From NCBI RefSeq assembly GCF_010727325.1, contig NZ_AP022565.1, forward strand, positions 4,464,001-4,528,000: a stretch of DNA of 64,000 nt, in the 5' to 3' direction. The stretch is from Mycolicibacterium alvei (GTDB lineage Bacteria; Actinomycetota; Actinomycetes; Mycobacteriales; Mycobacteriaceae). A program made the translations under genes and the position numbers. Positions 20,146-28,306 of the stretch are shown one piece after another. Position 1 is the stretch's first letter. Every line of letters starts with the position of its first letter. The notes under the pieces are model-generated. The model was not told the DNA's origin and made no database searches. It saw nothing but the letters and a program-made list of their open reading frames with translations.

Positions 20146-21024
20146 TCAGTCCTGCCAGCCGGAGTGGATGTAGGTGTCGGCGAACCGCTTGAGTGAATCC
20201 TGTTTCTTGTCCAGCGGGGCGTCGAACCCCAGGCCCTCCAGCATCCAGGGAATGACGATGTTGTCGGTGATGCCTGCCGCGGCGAGCTCACGGTGCCCGT
20301 CGAGATCGAACTTGTCGATGCACACCGCCTGGAACTCGAATGGCTCTTCGGTCCGGCCATATTCGGCCCGCAGCTTGTTGATCGCCGCCACTGTCTGGCC
20401 CAGCTGTGCGCACGTCATCATCGCGCTGGTCCAGCCGTCACCGACCCGGGCCGCCCGCTTCAGCGCCACCGAGGTGTGCCCGCCGACGTAGAACGGCACC
20501 GGCTCCGAGGGCGCCGGGCTCATCTGCAGCCGCTCGAAATCGTAGAACTGGCCGTGGAACTCGACCATACCGCCGCCGAGAACCAGTTTGAGCACCTCGA
20601 TCATCTCGTCGACGCGCGCGCCTCGCTTGGCGAACGGCACCCCGCACCATTCGAATTCCTCTGGTGCCCAGCCGATTCCGACGCCGAAACCGAACCGGTT
20701 GTTGGTCAGGTTGGCCACTGAGCCGACCTGGCGCGCCAGCAGCAATGGGTTACGTGAGCCGAGCTTCATCACGTTGGTGTAGAAGCGCAGCGTCGAGGTC
20801 GCCGCCCCCATCGAGGCTGCGGCGATCAGCGGGTCGACCCACGGGGTCTCGGCATTCCACATCCGCGACCCGTCGGGGGTGTACGGATAATCTGCGGCCT
20901 GGGACTCCATGTAGAACAGCGAGTCGGGCAATGCGATCGAATCGAACCCGACTTCTTCTGCGGTGCGGGCCAATCCGATCAGATGCTCGAGCGGCCCCAT
21001 GGCCACGCTCAGGGTGTATTTCAT
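20146..21024 (-). CDS. LLM-class (F420-type) oxidoreductase in the ltp operon
   Basis: A 292-residue luciferase-like monooxygenase-superfamily protein, TIM-barrel type. Features are LIGLARTAEEVGFDSIALPDS, the TLRFYTNVMKLGSRNPLLLARQ strand region and FGFGVGIGWAPEEFEWCGV. The start MKYTLSVAMGPLE was chosen because a longer start would overlap ltp3 needlessly. It begins two bases after the ltp3 stop, so it is co-translated with the ltp genes. It may reduce or oxidise an intermediate of C24-branched side-chain removal; this is inference from context. Confidence 0.85.
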   Translation of the reverse strand: MKYTLSVAMGPLEHLIGLARTAEEVGFDSIALPDSLFYMESQAADYPYTPDGSRMWNAETPWVDPLIAAASMGAATSTLRFYTNVMKLGSRNPLLLARQVGSVANLTNNRFGFGVGIGWAPEEFEWCGVPFAKRGARVDEMIEVLKLVLGGGMVEFHGQFYDFERLQMSPAPSEPVPFYVGGHTSVALKRAARVGDGWTSAMMTCAQLGQTVAAINKLRAEYGRTEEPFEFQAVCIDKFDLDGHRELAAAGITDNIVIPWMLEGLGFDAPLDKKQDSLKRFADTYIHSGWQD

Positions 21025-21026
21025 GG

Positions 21027-22208
21027 CTATTTCGTGGCCGCGGGCTTGTCGCTGGAAACCACCCACATCGAGTAGTACTGCGCCCCACCGCCGTAGGCGT
21101 GGCCCAGCGCCTTACGGGCGCCTTCGATCTGATGGTCGCCGCCCTTGCCCATCACCTGGATCGCCGATTCGGCGAATCGGATCATGCCGGAGGCGCCGAT
21201 GGGGTTCGAGCTCAGCACACCGCCGGAGGCGTTGAACGGGATCTTGCCGCCGATGGCCGTCTCTCCGGCCTCGGTCAGCTTCCAGCCCTCACCCTCGGGT
21301 GCGAAGCCCAGATTTTCCAGCCACATGGGCTCGTACCAGGAGAACGGCACGTATACCTCGGCCGCATCGATCTCGTCGATCGGGCTGGTGATACCGGCAT
21401 CTCGCCACAGTGCGGCGGCCGCATCGCGGCCGGCCTGTGGGTTGACCTGATCGCGGCCAGAGTAGGCCAGCGGTTCGGTGCGCAGCGCGGTGGCGTGAAT
21501 CCAGGCCACCGGGTGTCCGTCGGCAAGCCGGGCCTCGGCGGCTGTCTCATCGCCGATCACCATGGCCGCCGCACCGTCGGACGACGGGCAGGTCTCGTCG
21601 AAGCGGATCGGGTCCCACAACATCTGCGAGGCCATCACCTTCTCCAGCGTGATGTCGGGCTGGTGCAGATGGGCCAGCGGGTTCTTGGCACCGTTGAGCC
21701 GGTCTTTGACGGCCACCATCGCACCGATGTGGTTCGGTGCGCCCGAGCGGCGGATGTAGGCGCGCACGTGCGGGGCGAAGTAGCCGCCCGCACCTGCGCC
21801 GACCGGCTTGGTGAACGGAACCGGAATGCTCAACGCCCACATGGCATTCGATTCCGACTGCTTCTCCCAGGCCATGGTCAAGACCCGGCGGTACTTGCCG
21901 GACTTAACCAGGCTGGCCGCGACGATCGCGGTGGACCCACCGACCGAACCCGCGGTGTGCACGCGGATCAGCGGCTTGTTGGTGGCGCCGGTGGCGTCGG
22001 CCATGAACAACTCGGGCATCATCACGCCCTCGAAGAAGTCCGGAGCCTTGCCGACCACCACGGCGTCGATGTCGTCCATCGTGGAGCCGGAGTCGGCCAA
22101 CGCTCTATCTATGGCTTCGCGCACCAGCCCGTTCATCGACACGTCGAGCCGCTTGGCCACGTACTTGGTCTGCCCGGTGCCCAGGACCGCGGCGAGATTC
22201 TTAGCCAT
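21027..22208 (-). CDS. ltp3: Thiolase-fold lipid-transfer-type protein Ltp3 (retro-aldolase family)
   Basis: A 393-residue thiolase-superfamily (SCP-x type) protein matching M. tuberculosis Rv3523. It has the N-terminal VLGTGQTKYV, VHTAGSVGGSTAIVAAS in the region where thiolases carry their nucleophile, and C-terminal GGVLSSNPIGASG and HAYGGGAQ. In Rhodococcus rhodochrous, ltp3 and ltp4 are reported as essential for degrading C24-branched sterol side chains (campesterol, beta-sitosterol), as aldol-lyases. The start codon overlaps the ltp4 stop by one base. The DUF35 protein upstream is the likely obligate partner. Confidence 0.92.
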   Translation of the reverse strand: MAKNLAAVLGTGQTKYVAKRLDVSMNGLVREAIDRALADSGSTMDDIDAVVVGKAPDFFEGVMMPELFMADATGATNKPLIRVHTAGSVGGSTAIVAASLVKSGKYRRVLTMAWEKQSESNAMWALSIPVPFTKPVGAGAGGYFAPHVRAYIRRSGAPNHIGAMVAVKDRLNGAKNPLAHLHQPDITLEKVMASQMLWDPIRFDETCPSSDGAAAMVIGDETAAEARLADGHPVAWIHATALRTEPLAYSGRDQVNPQAGRDAAAALWRDAGITSPIDEIDAAEVYVPFSWYEPMWLENLGFAPEGEGWKLTEAGETAIGGKIPFNASGGVLSSNPIGASGMIRFAESAIQVMGKGGDHQIEGARKALGHAYGGGAQYYSMWVVSSDKPAATK

Positions 22209-23269
22209 TATTTGCCCTCCAGGACAGCAACGAGATTCTGTTGCAGCGCAGCGCCGCTGGTGGCGTGCGCGAGCACCCGTCCAGCGGATCCGTCGAAGAT
22301 GTGCTGCGCGGCGAAGCCGATGCGTTCCAGGCCGGCCGAGAACATCGGGTTGGCGGCCAGCGCGCCGCCGGACGGGTTGACCTTGGTGCCTGCGCCCAGC
22401 CCGATCGCCTCGGAGAGGATCAGCTGCTGGTGGGTGAACGGGGCGTAGACCTCGGCCACCTCGATCGAGCTGACATCGCCACCGGTGGCGGCCTGAGCCG
22501 ATGCGGTGGTGGATGTCGAGACGGTCAGATCGCGGGCGCCCAGAACGGGGGTCTCGATCCGATGCTCGAATCCGGTGATCCAGGCCGGGTTTTCACGCAG
22601 TTCGCGGGCGCGGTCGCCGGCCGCCAAGATGATCACCGAGGCGCCGTCGGTGATGGGTGCGATGTCGTGACGGCGCAACGGATCGGCGAAGAACGGGCGG
22701 TCCAGCAGCTCGGCGACGGTGGAGGCAGATTCCACCGAGTCGACCCGGTCGGCCGCGGCGAACGAATCCAGGGCCACCTGGGCCATCTGCTCGGCGGTCC
22801 ACTTACCCGAATCCAGGCCGAACCGGGCCTGAAGCCCGGCCAGCGACACGGCATCCGGCCACAGCGGAGCCACCGAATACGGATCGGTCTGCAGGGACAG
22901 CACCCGGCGGAGGTTGCCGGCGCTGGACTTGCCGAAGCCGTACGCCAGCGCGGTGTCCACCTCACCGGTGAGCACCTTGATGTAGGCCTCGTAAAGTGCC
23001 CACGCCGCGTCCATCTCGACGTGCGATTCGTTGATCGGCGGTACCGCGCCGATCGAGTCGATCGCCGAGATGAACGAGAATGCCCGGCCGGCAAGATAAT
23101 CCGACGAGCCCGAGCACCAGAAGCCGATATCGGTCTGTTGCAGTCCGAGTTCTTCGAAGAGGCCGGCAAAACATGGCATCAACATTTCGACACCATTGGT
23201 GGTGCCATCGGTGCGGCGCACATGCGGGGCATGCGCGAAACCGACGACAGCGACATCGCGAACAGTCAT
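22208..23269 (-). CDS. ltp4: Thiolase-fold lipid-transfer-type protein Ltp4 (retro-aldolase family)
   Basis: A 353-residue thiolase-superfamily protein matching M. tuberculosis Rv3522. It starts MTVRDVAVVGFAHAP behind the DUF35 gene (13-base gap). It carries IGFWCSGSSDYLAGRAFSF, YGFGKSSAGNLRRVL, an SSIEVAEVYAPFTHQQLI segment and NPSGGALAANPMFSAGLERIG near the C-terminus. It is shorter than Ltp3 and divergent from it, so the two are more likely two halves of a heteromeric aldolase than duplicates. Known role of the pair: cleavage of C24-branched side-chain aldol thioesters. Confidence 0.91.
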   Translation of the reverse strand: MTVRDVAVVGFAHAPHVRRTDGTTNGVEMLMPCFAGLFEELGLQQTDIGFWCSGSSDYLAGRAFSFISAIDSIGAVPPINESHVEMDAAWALYEAYIKVLTGEVDTALAYGFGKSSAGNLRRVLSLQTDPYSVAPLWPDAVSLAGLQARFGLDSGKWTAEQMAQVALDSFAAADRVDSVESASTVAELLDRPFFADPLRRHDIAPITDGASVIILAAGDRARELRENPAWITGFEHRIETPVLGARDLTVSTSTTASAQAATGGDVSSIEVAEVYAPFTHQQLILSEAIGLGAGTKVNPSGGALAANPMFSAGLERIGFAAQHIFDGSAGRVLAHATSGAALQQNLVAVLEGK

Positions 23270-23282
23270 GTGGGATTTCCCT

Positions 23283-24275
23283 TTACAGGTGGTGCTTGTA
23301 GCTGTCGTATTCGGCATCGGGCTCACCCGTCGGCCGGAAATGCGAGATGTTGTCGATGCCGAGGCCCCATTCCTCCCGGGGCTTCCACACTGCTTCGACC
23401 CGCATCCCCATCCGCACCTCGGACGCATCGATGTCGGTGACCAGGTGCAGGAACGGGATGTCAGCACCGTCGAGCAGTACATAGGCCGCGACATAGGGCG
23501 GCTTGATCCGCTGGCCGGTGAACGGGATGTTGATGATGGCGAAGGTGGTGACGGTGCCCCTGTCGACCAGTTCCACGAACTGGTCGAGTTCCTGGCCGGT
23601 GGCCGGATCGGCTTCCTTTGGCGGGAAGTACACCTTTCCGGTGTCTCCGCTGCGGGCACCCAGCAGCTTGCCTTCGCGCAACCCGCGCAGGTAGATGCTC
23701 TCGGGCCGGGATGCCGTGTGCTGGATCTCGATGGACGAAGGGACCACCAACATGGTCACCGGGTCACGGTCATCGGTCGCCACCGCCGGGATGTCCTCGG
23801 CGGTCTCGCCGGGGACGAAGTAGGCGATGTCGGTGATCGCACCCACCGGCTCGTCGACCCAGTGCGCATGCACGCGGGCGCCGGTGCTGAGCTCGCCTTC
23901 CTGGACATCCACGGCGTGCAGCAACGGAGTGTCGGCACCGTCGAGCTTGATCAACGCCCAGGCGAACGGCCTGTCGAGCGGCTGTCCCTCAAGGGGCTGC
24001 GGCTGCCAGGTCCAGGACACCACGGTCCCGACGCTGGACACTGGGACGACCTCGGTCAGAGCCTCGTAGGTGACCGGGTCATACTCGGCAGGTGGCACGT
24101 GCACGCGTCCGTCAGAACCGCGCACGCCGACGATCCGGCGCTCACGTAAGGCAGTAAAGAACTGGCTGAGCAGTGGGCCCACTGAACGGGTGTAGTCAAA
24201 AGACAGTTTCAGTGGCGCGGAAAGTGGCGGCTCGCGGTGATCTGTCGAGGCCGGGCGGCTTTGGCTGGCTGTCAC
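23283..24275 (-). CDS. Double-DUF35 (OB-fold) protein, Rv3521 homologue
   Basis: A 330-residue protein with two tandem DUF35-type units (about 40-155 and 190-305). Each has a short ribbon-like segment (GSDGRVHVPP, TGKVYFPPKE) followed by an OB-fold strand set (TVVSWTWQPQ, TTFAIINIPF, YVAAYVLLDGAD). DUF35 domains partner thiolase-like retro-aldolases, as in ChsH2-Ltp2. Unusually, the protein contains no cysteine at all, so both zinc ribbons have lost their ligands. It starts at GTG nine bases from a perfect KstR box and heads the ltp operon. Confidence 0.87.
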   Translation of the reverse strand: MTASQSRPASTDHREPPLSAPLKLSFDYTRSVGPLLSQFFTALRERRIVGVRGSDGRVHVPPAEYDPVTYEALTEVVPVSSVGTVVSWTWQPQPLEGQPLDRPFAWALIKLDGADTPLLHAVDVQEGELSTGARVHAHWVDEPVGAITDIAYFVPGETAEDIPAVATDDRDPVTMLVVPSSIEIQHTASRPESIYLRGLREGKLLGARSGDTGKVYFPPKEADPATGQELDQFVELVDRGTVTTFAIINIPFTGQRIKPPYVAAYVLLDGADIPFLHLVTDIDASEVRMGMRVEAVWKPREEWGLGIDNISHFRPTGEPDAEYDSYKHHL

Positions 24276-24283
24276 CCATCGAG

Positions 24284-24297
24284 TAGAACAGGTTCTA
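24284..24297. promoter_or_regulatory. KstR operator between DUF35-ltp and LLM-cyp142 operons
   Basis: TAGAACAGGTTCTA fits TnnAACnnGTTnnA exactly. It sits nine bases from the DUF35 start and 36 bases upstream of the divergent LLM gene, so one site probably governs both operons. Confidence 0.89.
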
Positions 24298-24333
24298 ACA
24301 ATCGTGGCAAGGACACGTGGGAAGGCAATCTAA

Positions 24334-25365
24334 ATGAAGCTGGGTCTGCAACTCGGATACTGGGGCGCACAGCCGCCGACCAATCATGCCGAACTCGTCG
24401 CCGCCGCCGAAGCGGAAGGCTTCGACACCGTCTTCACCGCCGAGGCATGGGGGTCGGATGCGTACACGCCGCTGGCCTGGTGGGGTCGGGAAACCACCCG
24501 TATGCGGCTGGGGACCTCGGTCGTCCAGATGTCGGCCCGTACCCCGACCGCGTGCGCGATGGCCGCGCTGACCCTGGATCACCTCTCCGGCGGCCGCCAC
24601 GTCCTCGGCCTCGGCGTGTCCGGGCCCCAGGTGGTCGAGGGCTGGTACGGCGCGAAGTTCCCGAAGCCCCTGGCCCGCACCCGCGAGTACATCGACATCC
24701 TGCGCCAGGTCTGGGCGCGGCAGGCCCCGGTACGCAGCGACGGCCCCCACTACCCGCTGCCGCTGACCGGGGAGGGCACGACCGGCCTGGGCAAGAACCT
24801 CAAGCCGATCACCCATCCGCTGCGCGCCGACATCCCGGTGATGTTGGGCGCCGAGGGGCCCAAGAACATTGCGATGACCGCCGAGATCGCCGACGGCTGG
24901 CTGCCGATCTTCTACTCGCCGCGCATCGCCGGCATGTACAACGAGTGGCTCGATGAGGGATTCGCCCGACCCGGCGCCCGGCACACCCGCGAGACGTTCG
25001 AGATCTGTGCGACCGCGCAGGTCGTGGTCACCGACGACCGGCCGGCGATCATGGAGCTGATGAAGCCGCATCTGGCGCTGTACATGGGTGGGATGGGCTC
25101 CGAGGACACCAACTTCCACGCCGAGGTCTACCGCCGGATGGGGTACGGGGAGGTCGTCGACGACGTTACTCGGCTGTTCCGCAGCGACCGCAAGGACGAA
25201 GCGGCCAAGGTCATTCCCGACGAACTGGTCGACGACTCGGCAATCGTCGGCGATCTGGATTACGTCAAGGAACAGATCAAGGCATGGGAGGCTTCCGGGG
25301 TGACCATGATGGTGGTCGGAGCGCGTTCGGTGGAACAGATCAAGGATCTCGCCGCGCTGGTCTGA
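24334..25365 (+). CDS. LLM-class F420-type oxidoreductase, Rv3520c homologue
   Basis: A 343-residue luciferase-like TIM-barrel enzyme: MKLGLQLGYWGAQ at the start, FTAEAWGSDAYTPLAWW, RLGTSVVQMSARTPTACAMAA and HVLGLGVSGPQVVEGWYG. It matches Rv3520c, annotated as an F420-dependent oxidoreductase in the KstR regulon. It heads the operon with the ADC-like gene and cyp142 and is driven from the KstR box upstream. The exact step is not known. Confidence 0.9.
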   Translation: MKLGLQLGYWGAQPPTNHAELVAAAEAEGFDTVFTAEAWGSDAYTPLAWWGRETTRMRLGTSVVQMSARTPTACAMAALTLDHLSGGRHVLGLGVSGPQVVEGWYGAKFPKPLARTREYIDILRQVWARQAPVRSDGPHYPLPLTGEGTTGLGKNLKPITHPLRADIPVMLGAEGPKNIAMTAEIADGWLPIFYSPRIAGMYNEWLDEGFARPGARHTRETFEICATAQVVVTDDRPAIMELMKPHLALYMGGMGSEDTNFHAEVYRRMGYGEVVDDVTRLFRSDRKDEAAKVIPDELVDDSAIVGDLDYVKEQIKAWEASGVTMMVVGARSVEQIKDLAALV

Positions 25366-25444
25366 TCCTGAGTCGGCACTTCGGTTTGCGTCTCGCGTAG
25401 ACACTTCTTGAAATCTGTCTACAAGTGGGTCTAGATTCAATGGT

Positions 25445-26179
25445 GTGAGTGACGCCACATCCGCCTCGCGGCACAATGTGCTCGGCACCGTCGTGACAAT
25501 GCCGGTGCAGGTCCGTACCGCTGAACAGCATATGGCGGTGTTCTCCGTGGACGCAGATGCCGCGCAACGCATGATCGACTACAGCGGCCTGCGTGTGTAC
25601 CGATACCGGCCGCGCCGTGCGCTCGTCGTGGTGATGTTGATGCACTACATCGACGGTGATCTGGGCCGGTACTTGGAGTACGGCACCAACGTCATGGTGA
25701 ACCGGCCCGGATCGGAGGCCTCGGGTCTGCGCGGCCTGGCCTCGGCGGGCGCCTTCATCCATCACCTCCCGGTCGACGGCGAGTTCACGCTGCAAGCCGG
25801 CCGGCAGATCTGGGGCTATCCGAAAGTCCTGGCGGACTTCACCTTCCGCGACGGTAGTCCGTTCGGGTTCGATGTCAGCATCGACGGCCGACTGGCGGTG
25901 CAGATGGATTTCCAACCGGGGATCCCGGTTCCGTCGGCATTCACCGCCAAGCCTCGGGTGCAGTTCACCTACTCTCACCTCGACGGCGTGCTACGCGAAA
26001 CCGAAGGCCAGATCGGCCTTTCCGGTGCGCGCTACCGCCCGGGCGGGGTCCGGATCCGGCTCGGTGACCACCCGTACGCCGAAGAACTCGCGGCCCTGGG
26101 CCTGCCCAAACGGGCGTTGTTGTCCAGTTCGGCCCGAAATGTGCAGATGACGTTCGCTGACGCCAAGGAGATTTCGTGA
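25445..26179 (+). CDS. Acetoacetate decarboxylase-superfamily protein, Rv3519 homologue
   Basis: A 244-residue protein starting at GTG. The fold is that of acetoacetate decarboxylase, with WGYPKV holding the Schiff-base lysine position (Lys127). MHYIDGDLGRYLEYG precedes it and PRVQFTYSHLDG follows. The family includes decarboxylases and aldolase-type enzymes, so the reaction cannot be fixed. It overlaps cyp142 by four bases (GTGA). A degenerate KstR-like palindrome at 25420-25433 precedes it but departs from the consensus in both half-sites. Confidence 0.85.
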   Translation: MSDATSASRHNVLGTVVTMPVQVRTAEQHMAVFSVDADAAQRMIDYSGLRVYRYRPRRALVVVMLMHYIDGDLGRYLEYGTNVMVNRPGSEASGLRGLASAGAFIHHLPVDGEFTLQAGRQIWGYPKVLADFTFRDGSPFGFDVSIDGRLAVQMDFQPGIPVPSAFTAKPRVQFTYSHLDGVLRETEGQIGLSGARYRPGGVRIRLGDHPYAEELAALGLPKRALLSSSARNVQMTFADAKEIS

Positions 26180-27381
26180 CCAATATCCTGACCAAACCCG
26201 ATGTCGACCTCACCGACGGCAATTTCTATGCCGACGGCGGAGCCCGTGAGGCCTACCGCTGGATGCGGGCCAACGAGCCGGTGTTCCGCGACCGCAACGG
26301 GTTGGCCGCCGCGACCACCTACGCGGCTGTGCTCGACGCCGAACGTAACCCCGAGCTGTTCTCGAACACCGGCGGCATCCGTCCCGACCAACCGGGCATG
26401 CCCTACATGATCGACATGGACGATCCGGCACATGTGTTGCGCCGCAAGCTGGTCAACGCCGGATTCACGCGCAAGCGCGTCATGGACAAGGTGCCCTCGA
26501 TCGTGAACCTGTGCGACACCCTGATCGACGCGGTGTGCGAACGCGGGGAATGCGACTTCGTCCGGGACATCGCCGCGCCGCTGCCGATGGCGGTGATCGG
26601 CGACATGCTCGGAGTGCTGCCCACCGAACGCGACATGCTGCTGAAGTGGTCGGACGATCTGGTCTGCGGATTGAGCTCGCATCTGGACGAGACGGCCATC
26701 GCCAATCTGATGGAGACGTTCGCCTCCTACACCGCCTTCACCATGGAGGTGATCGCCAAGCGGCGCGCGGAGCCGACCGACGATCTGTTCTCGATCCTGG
26801 TCAACGCCGAGGTCGATGGCCAGCGTATGAGTGACGACGAGATCGTCATGGAGACGCTGTTGATCCTGATCGGTGGCGACGAGACCACCCGGCACACGCT
26901 GTCGGGTGGGACCGAGCAACTGCTGCGCCACCGGGACCAGTGGGAATCGCTGGTGGCGGATCAGTCCCTGTTGCCCGGCGCCATCGAGGAGATGCTGCGC
27001 TGGACCTCGCCGGTGAAGAACATGTGCCGCACCTTGACCGCCGACACCACCTTCCACGGAACCGACCTGAAGGCCGGCGAGAAGATGATGCTGATGTTCG
27101 AGTCGGCCAACTTCGACGAAGCCGTTTTCGAGAATCCCGATGAATTCCGGATCGACCGAAACCCCAACAGCCACTTGGCCTTCGGTTTCGGTACGCACTT
27201 CTGCCTGGGCAATCAGCTGGCCCGGTTGGAGCTGCGGCTGATGCTCGAACGGTTGCTCACCCGACTGCCCGACCTGCGTCTGGCCGACAACAGCCCGCTG
27301 CCGTTGCGTCCGGCCAACTTCGTCAGCGGGCCCGAGACCATGCCGGTCGTCTTCACCCCCACTGCGCCGCTGGGAGCCTGA
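26176..27381 (+). CDS. cyp142: Cytochrome P450 CYP142, sterol 26-hydroxylase/carboxylase
   Basis: A 401-residue P450 with I-helix GGDETTR, an E-x-x-R-type K-helix (EEMLRWTSPV) and haem loop FGFGTHFCLGNQLARLE (Cys343). The N-terminus (TDGNFYADGGAREAYRWMRA) matches CYP142 rather than CYP125. The family oxidises the terminal side-chain carbon of cholesterol or cholestenone to the acid, the entry to side-chain beta-oxidation. Electrons could come through a 3Fe-4S ferredoxin such as FdxD encoded at 40.9 kb. It is the last gene of its operon, followed at once by a strong terminator hairpin. Confidence 0.95.
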   Translation: MTNILTKPDVDLTDGNFYADGGAREAYRWMRANEPVFRDRNGLAAATTYAAVLDAERNPELFSNTGGIRPDQPGMPYMIDMDDPAHVLRRKLVNAGFTRKRVMDKVPSIVNLCDTLIDAVCERGECDFVRDIAAPLPMAVIGDMLGVLPTERDMLLKWSDDLVCGLSSHLDETAIANLMETFASYTAFTMEVIAKRRAEPTDDLFSILVNAEVDGQRMSDDEIVMETLLILIGGDETTRHTLSGGTEQLLRHRDQWESLVADQSLLPGAIEEMLRWTSPVKNMCRTLTADTTFHGTDLKAGEKMMLMFESANFDEAVFENPDEFRIDRNPNSHLAFGFGTHFCLGNQLARLELRLMLERLLTRLPDLRLADNSPLPLRPANFVSGPETMPVVFTPTAPLGA

Positions 27382-27386
27382 AAGAC

Positions 27387-27427
27387 ACTGAGGCCCTGCT
27401 CGAATCGTCGAGCAGGGCCTCAGTTTT
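27387..27427. terminator. Bidirectional terminator between cyp142 and echA19
   Basis: A perfect 17-bp stem (27387-27403 with 27408-27424) closes a four-base loop ATCG and is followed by TTTT on the plus strand. It lies between convergent genes, five bases after the cyp142 stop and nine bases from the echA19 stop, and should serve both. Confidence 0.93.
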
Positions 27428-27436
27428 GCCTCGGGG

Positions 27437-28237
27437 CTACTTCATCTGGAACACCGGCGCGCGCTTCTCCTTGAAGGCCAGCGGGCCTTCCTTGGCGTCG
27501 GCGGACAGGAACACCGGGATGCCGTTGGCGGTGTCGGGTTTGAACGCCTCGTTCTCGTGCATGCCTTCGGTCTCGCGGATGGTCTTGAGGATCGCCTGCA
27601 CGGCCAGCGGCCCGTTGTTGTTGATCACCTCGGCGATCTCCAGGGCCTTCTCCAGCGCGGTGCCGTCGGGTACCACGTGACCGATCAGGCCGTACTCCAG
27701 GGCCTGGGCGGCGGTGATGTGCCGTCCGGTCAGCAGCATGTCGCAGGCGATGGTGTAGGGAATCTGACGCACCAGGCGCACCGCCGAGCCGCCCATCGGG
27801 TACAGGCTCCACTTGGCCTCGGAGATGCCGAACTTGGCGCTCTCGCCGGCGACGCGGATATCGGTGCCCTGCAGGATCTCGGTGCCGCCGGCGATGGCCG
27901 GGCCCTCGACTGCGGCGATCAGTGGCTTGGTGAGCCGGCGGCCCTTGAGCAGACCGTCGATCCGTGACGGGTCGTAGCTGCCGTCCTTGAACGAATCGCC
28001 CGGCGGCTTCTTGGTGGCGCCCTTGAGGTCCATACCCGCGCAGAAGTACCCGCCGGCGCCGGTGAGGATGCAGGTGCGGATCTCCGGATCGTTGTCGACG
28101 CGGTCCCAGGCTTCGACCATGATCGAGAGCATCTCGGTGGAAAGCGCGTTGCGCGCCTCGGGCCGGTTCAGCGTCAGGATCAGCGTGTGTCCGCGCTGCT
28201 CAATGAGGGCGTCGGGCCCTTTTTCGGTCTCGCTCAC
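27437..28237 (-). CDS. echA19: Enoyl-CoA hydratase EchA19
   Basis: A 266-residue crotonase-fold enzyme closely matching Rv3516: [28 protein letters not shown] (oxyanion region), [13 protein letters not shown] and [20 protein letters not shown]. It hydrates enoyl-CoA esters during sterol side-chain beta-oxidation. The GTG at 28237 was chosen because AGGAG lies nine bases upstream; a longer ATG start at 28264 adds nine residues and lies closer to the KstR box. It is divergent from fadD19 with a shared KstR operator. Confidence 0.93.
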   Translation of the reverse strand: MSETEKGPDALIEQRGHTLILTLNRPEARNALSTEMLSIMVEAWDRVDNDPEIRTCILTGAGGYFCAGMDLKGATKKPPGDSFKDGSYDPSRIDGLLKGRRLTKPLIAAVEGPAIAGGTEILQGTDIRVAGESAKFGISEAKWSLYPMGGSAVRLVRQIPYTIACDMLLTGRHITAAQALEYGLIGHVVPDGTALEKALEIAEVINNNGPLAVQAILKTIRETEGMHENEAFKPDTANGIPVFLSADAKEGPLAFKEKRAPVFQMK

Positions 28238-28281
28238 GAGTGCCAGCTCCTCTGCATTTTCCACCCAGACTTGTCTCGAAA

Positions 28282-28295
28282 TGTAACACGTTCTA
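28282..28295. promoter_or_regulatory. KstR operator between echA19 and fadD19
   Basis: TGTAACACGTTCTA matches TnnAACnnGTTnnA exactly. It ends 11 bases before the fadD19 GTG start, so binding would cover the fadD19 core promoter, and it is 45 bases from the echA19 start. Confidence 0.88.
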
Positions 28296-28306
28296 GTTTA
28301 GGTTCT

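Noticed and set aside
20664-22448. 594-codon open frame antisense to ltp3 and the LLM gene
   Set aside because: Composition is typical of a shadow frame and the opposite strand encodes clear Ltp3 and LLM proteins.
25420-25433. Possible KstR box TACAAGTGGGTCTA before the ADC-like gene
   Set aside because: Both half-sites deviate (AAG for AAC, GGT for GTT); kept only as a note.
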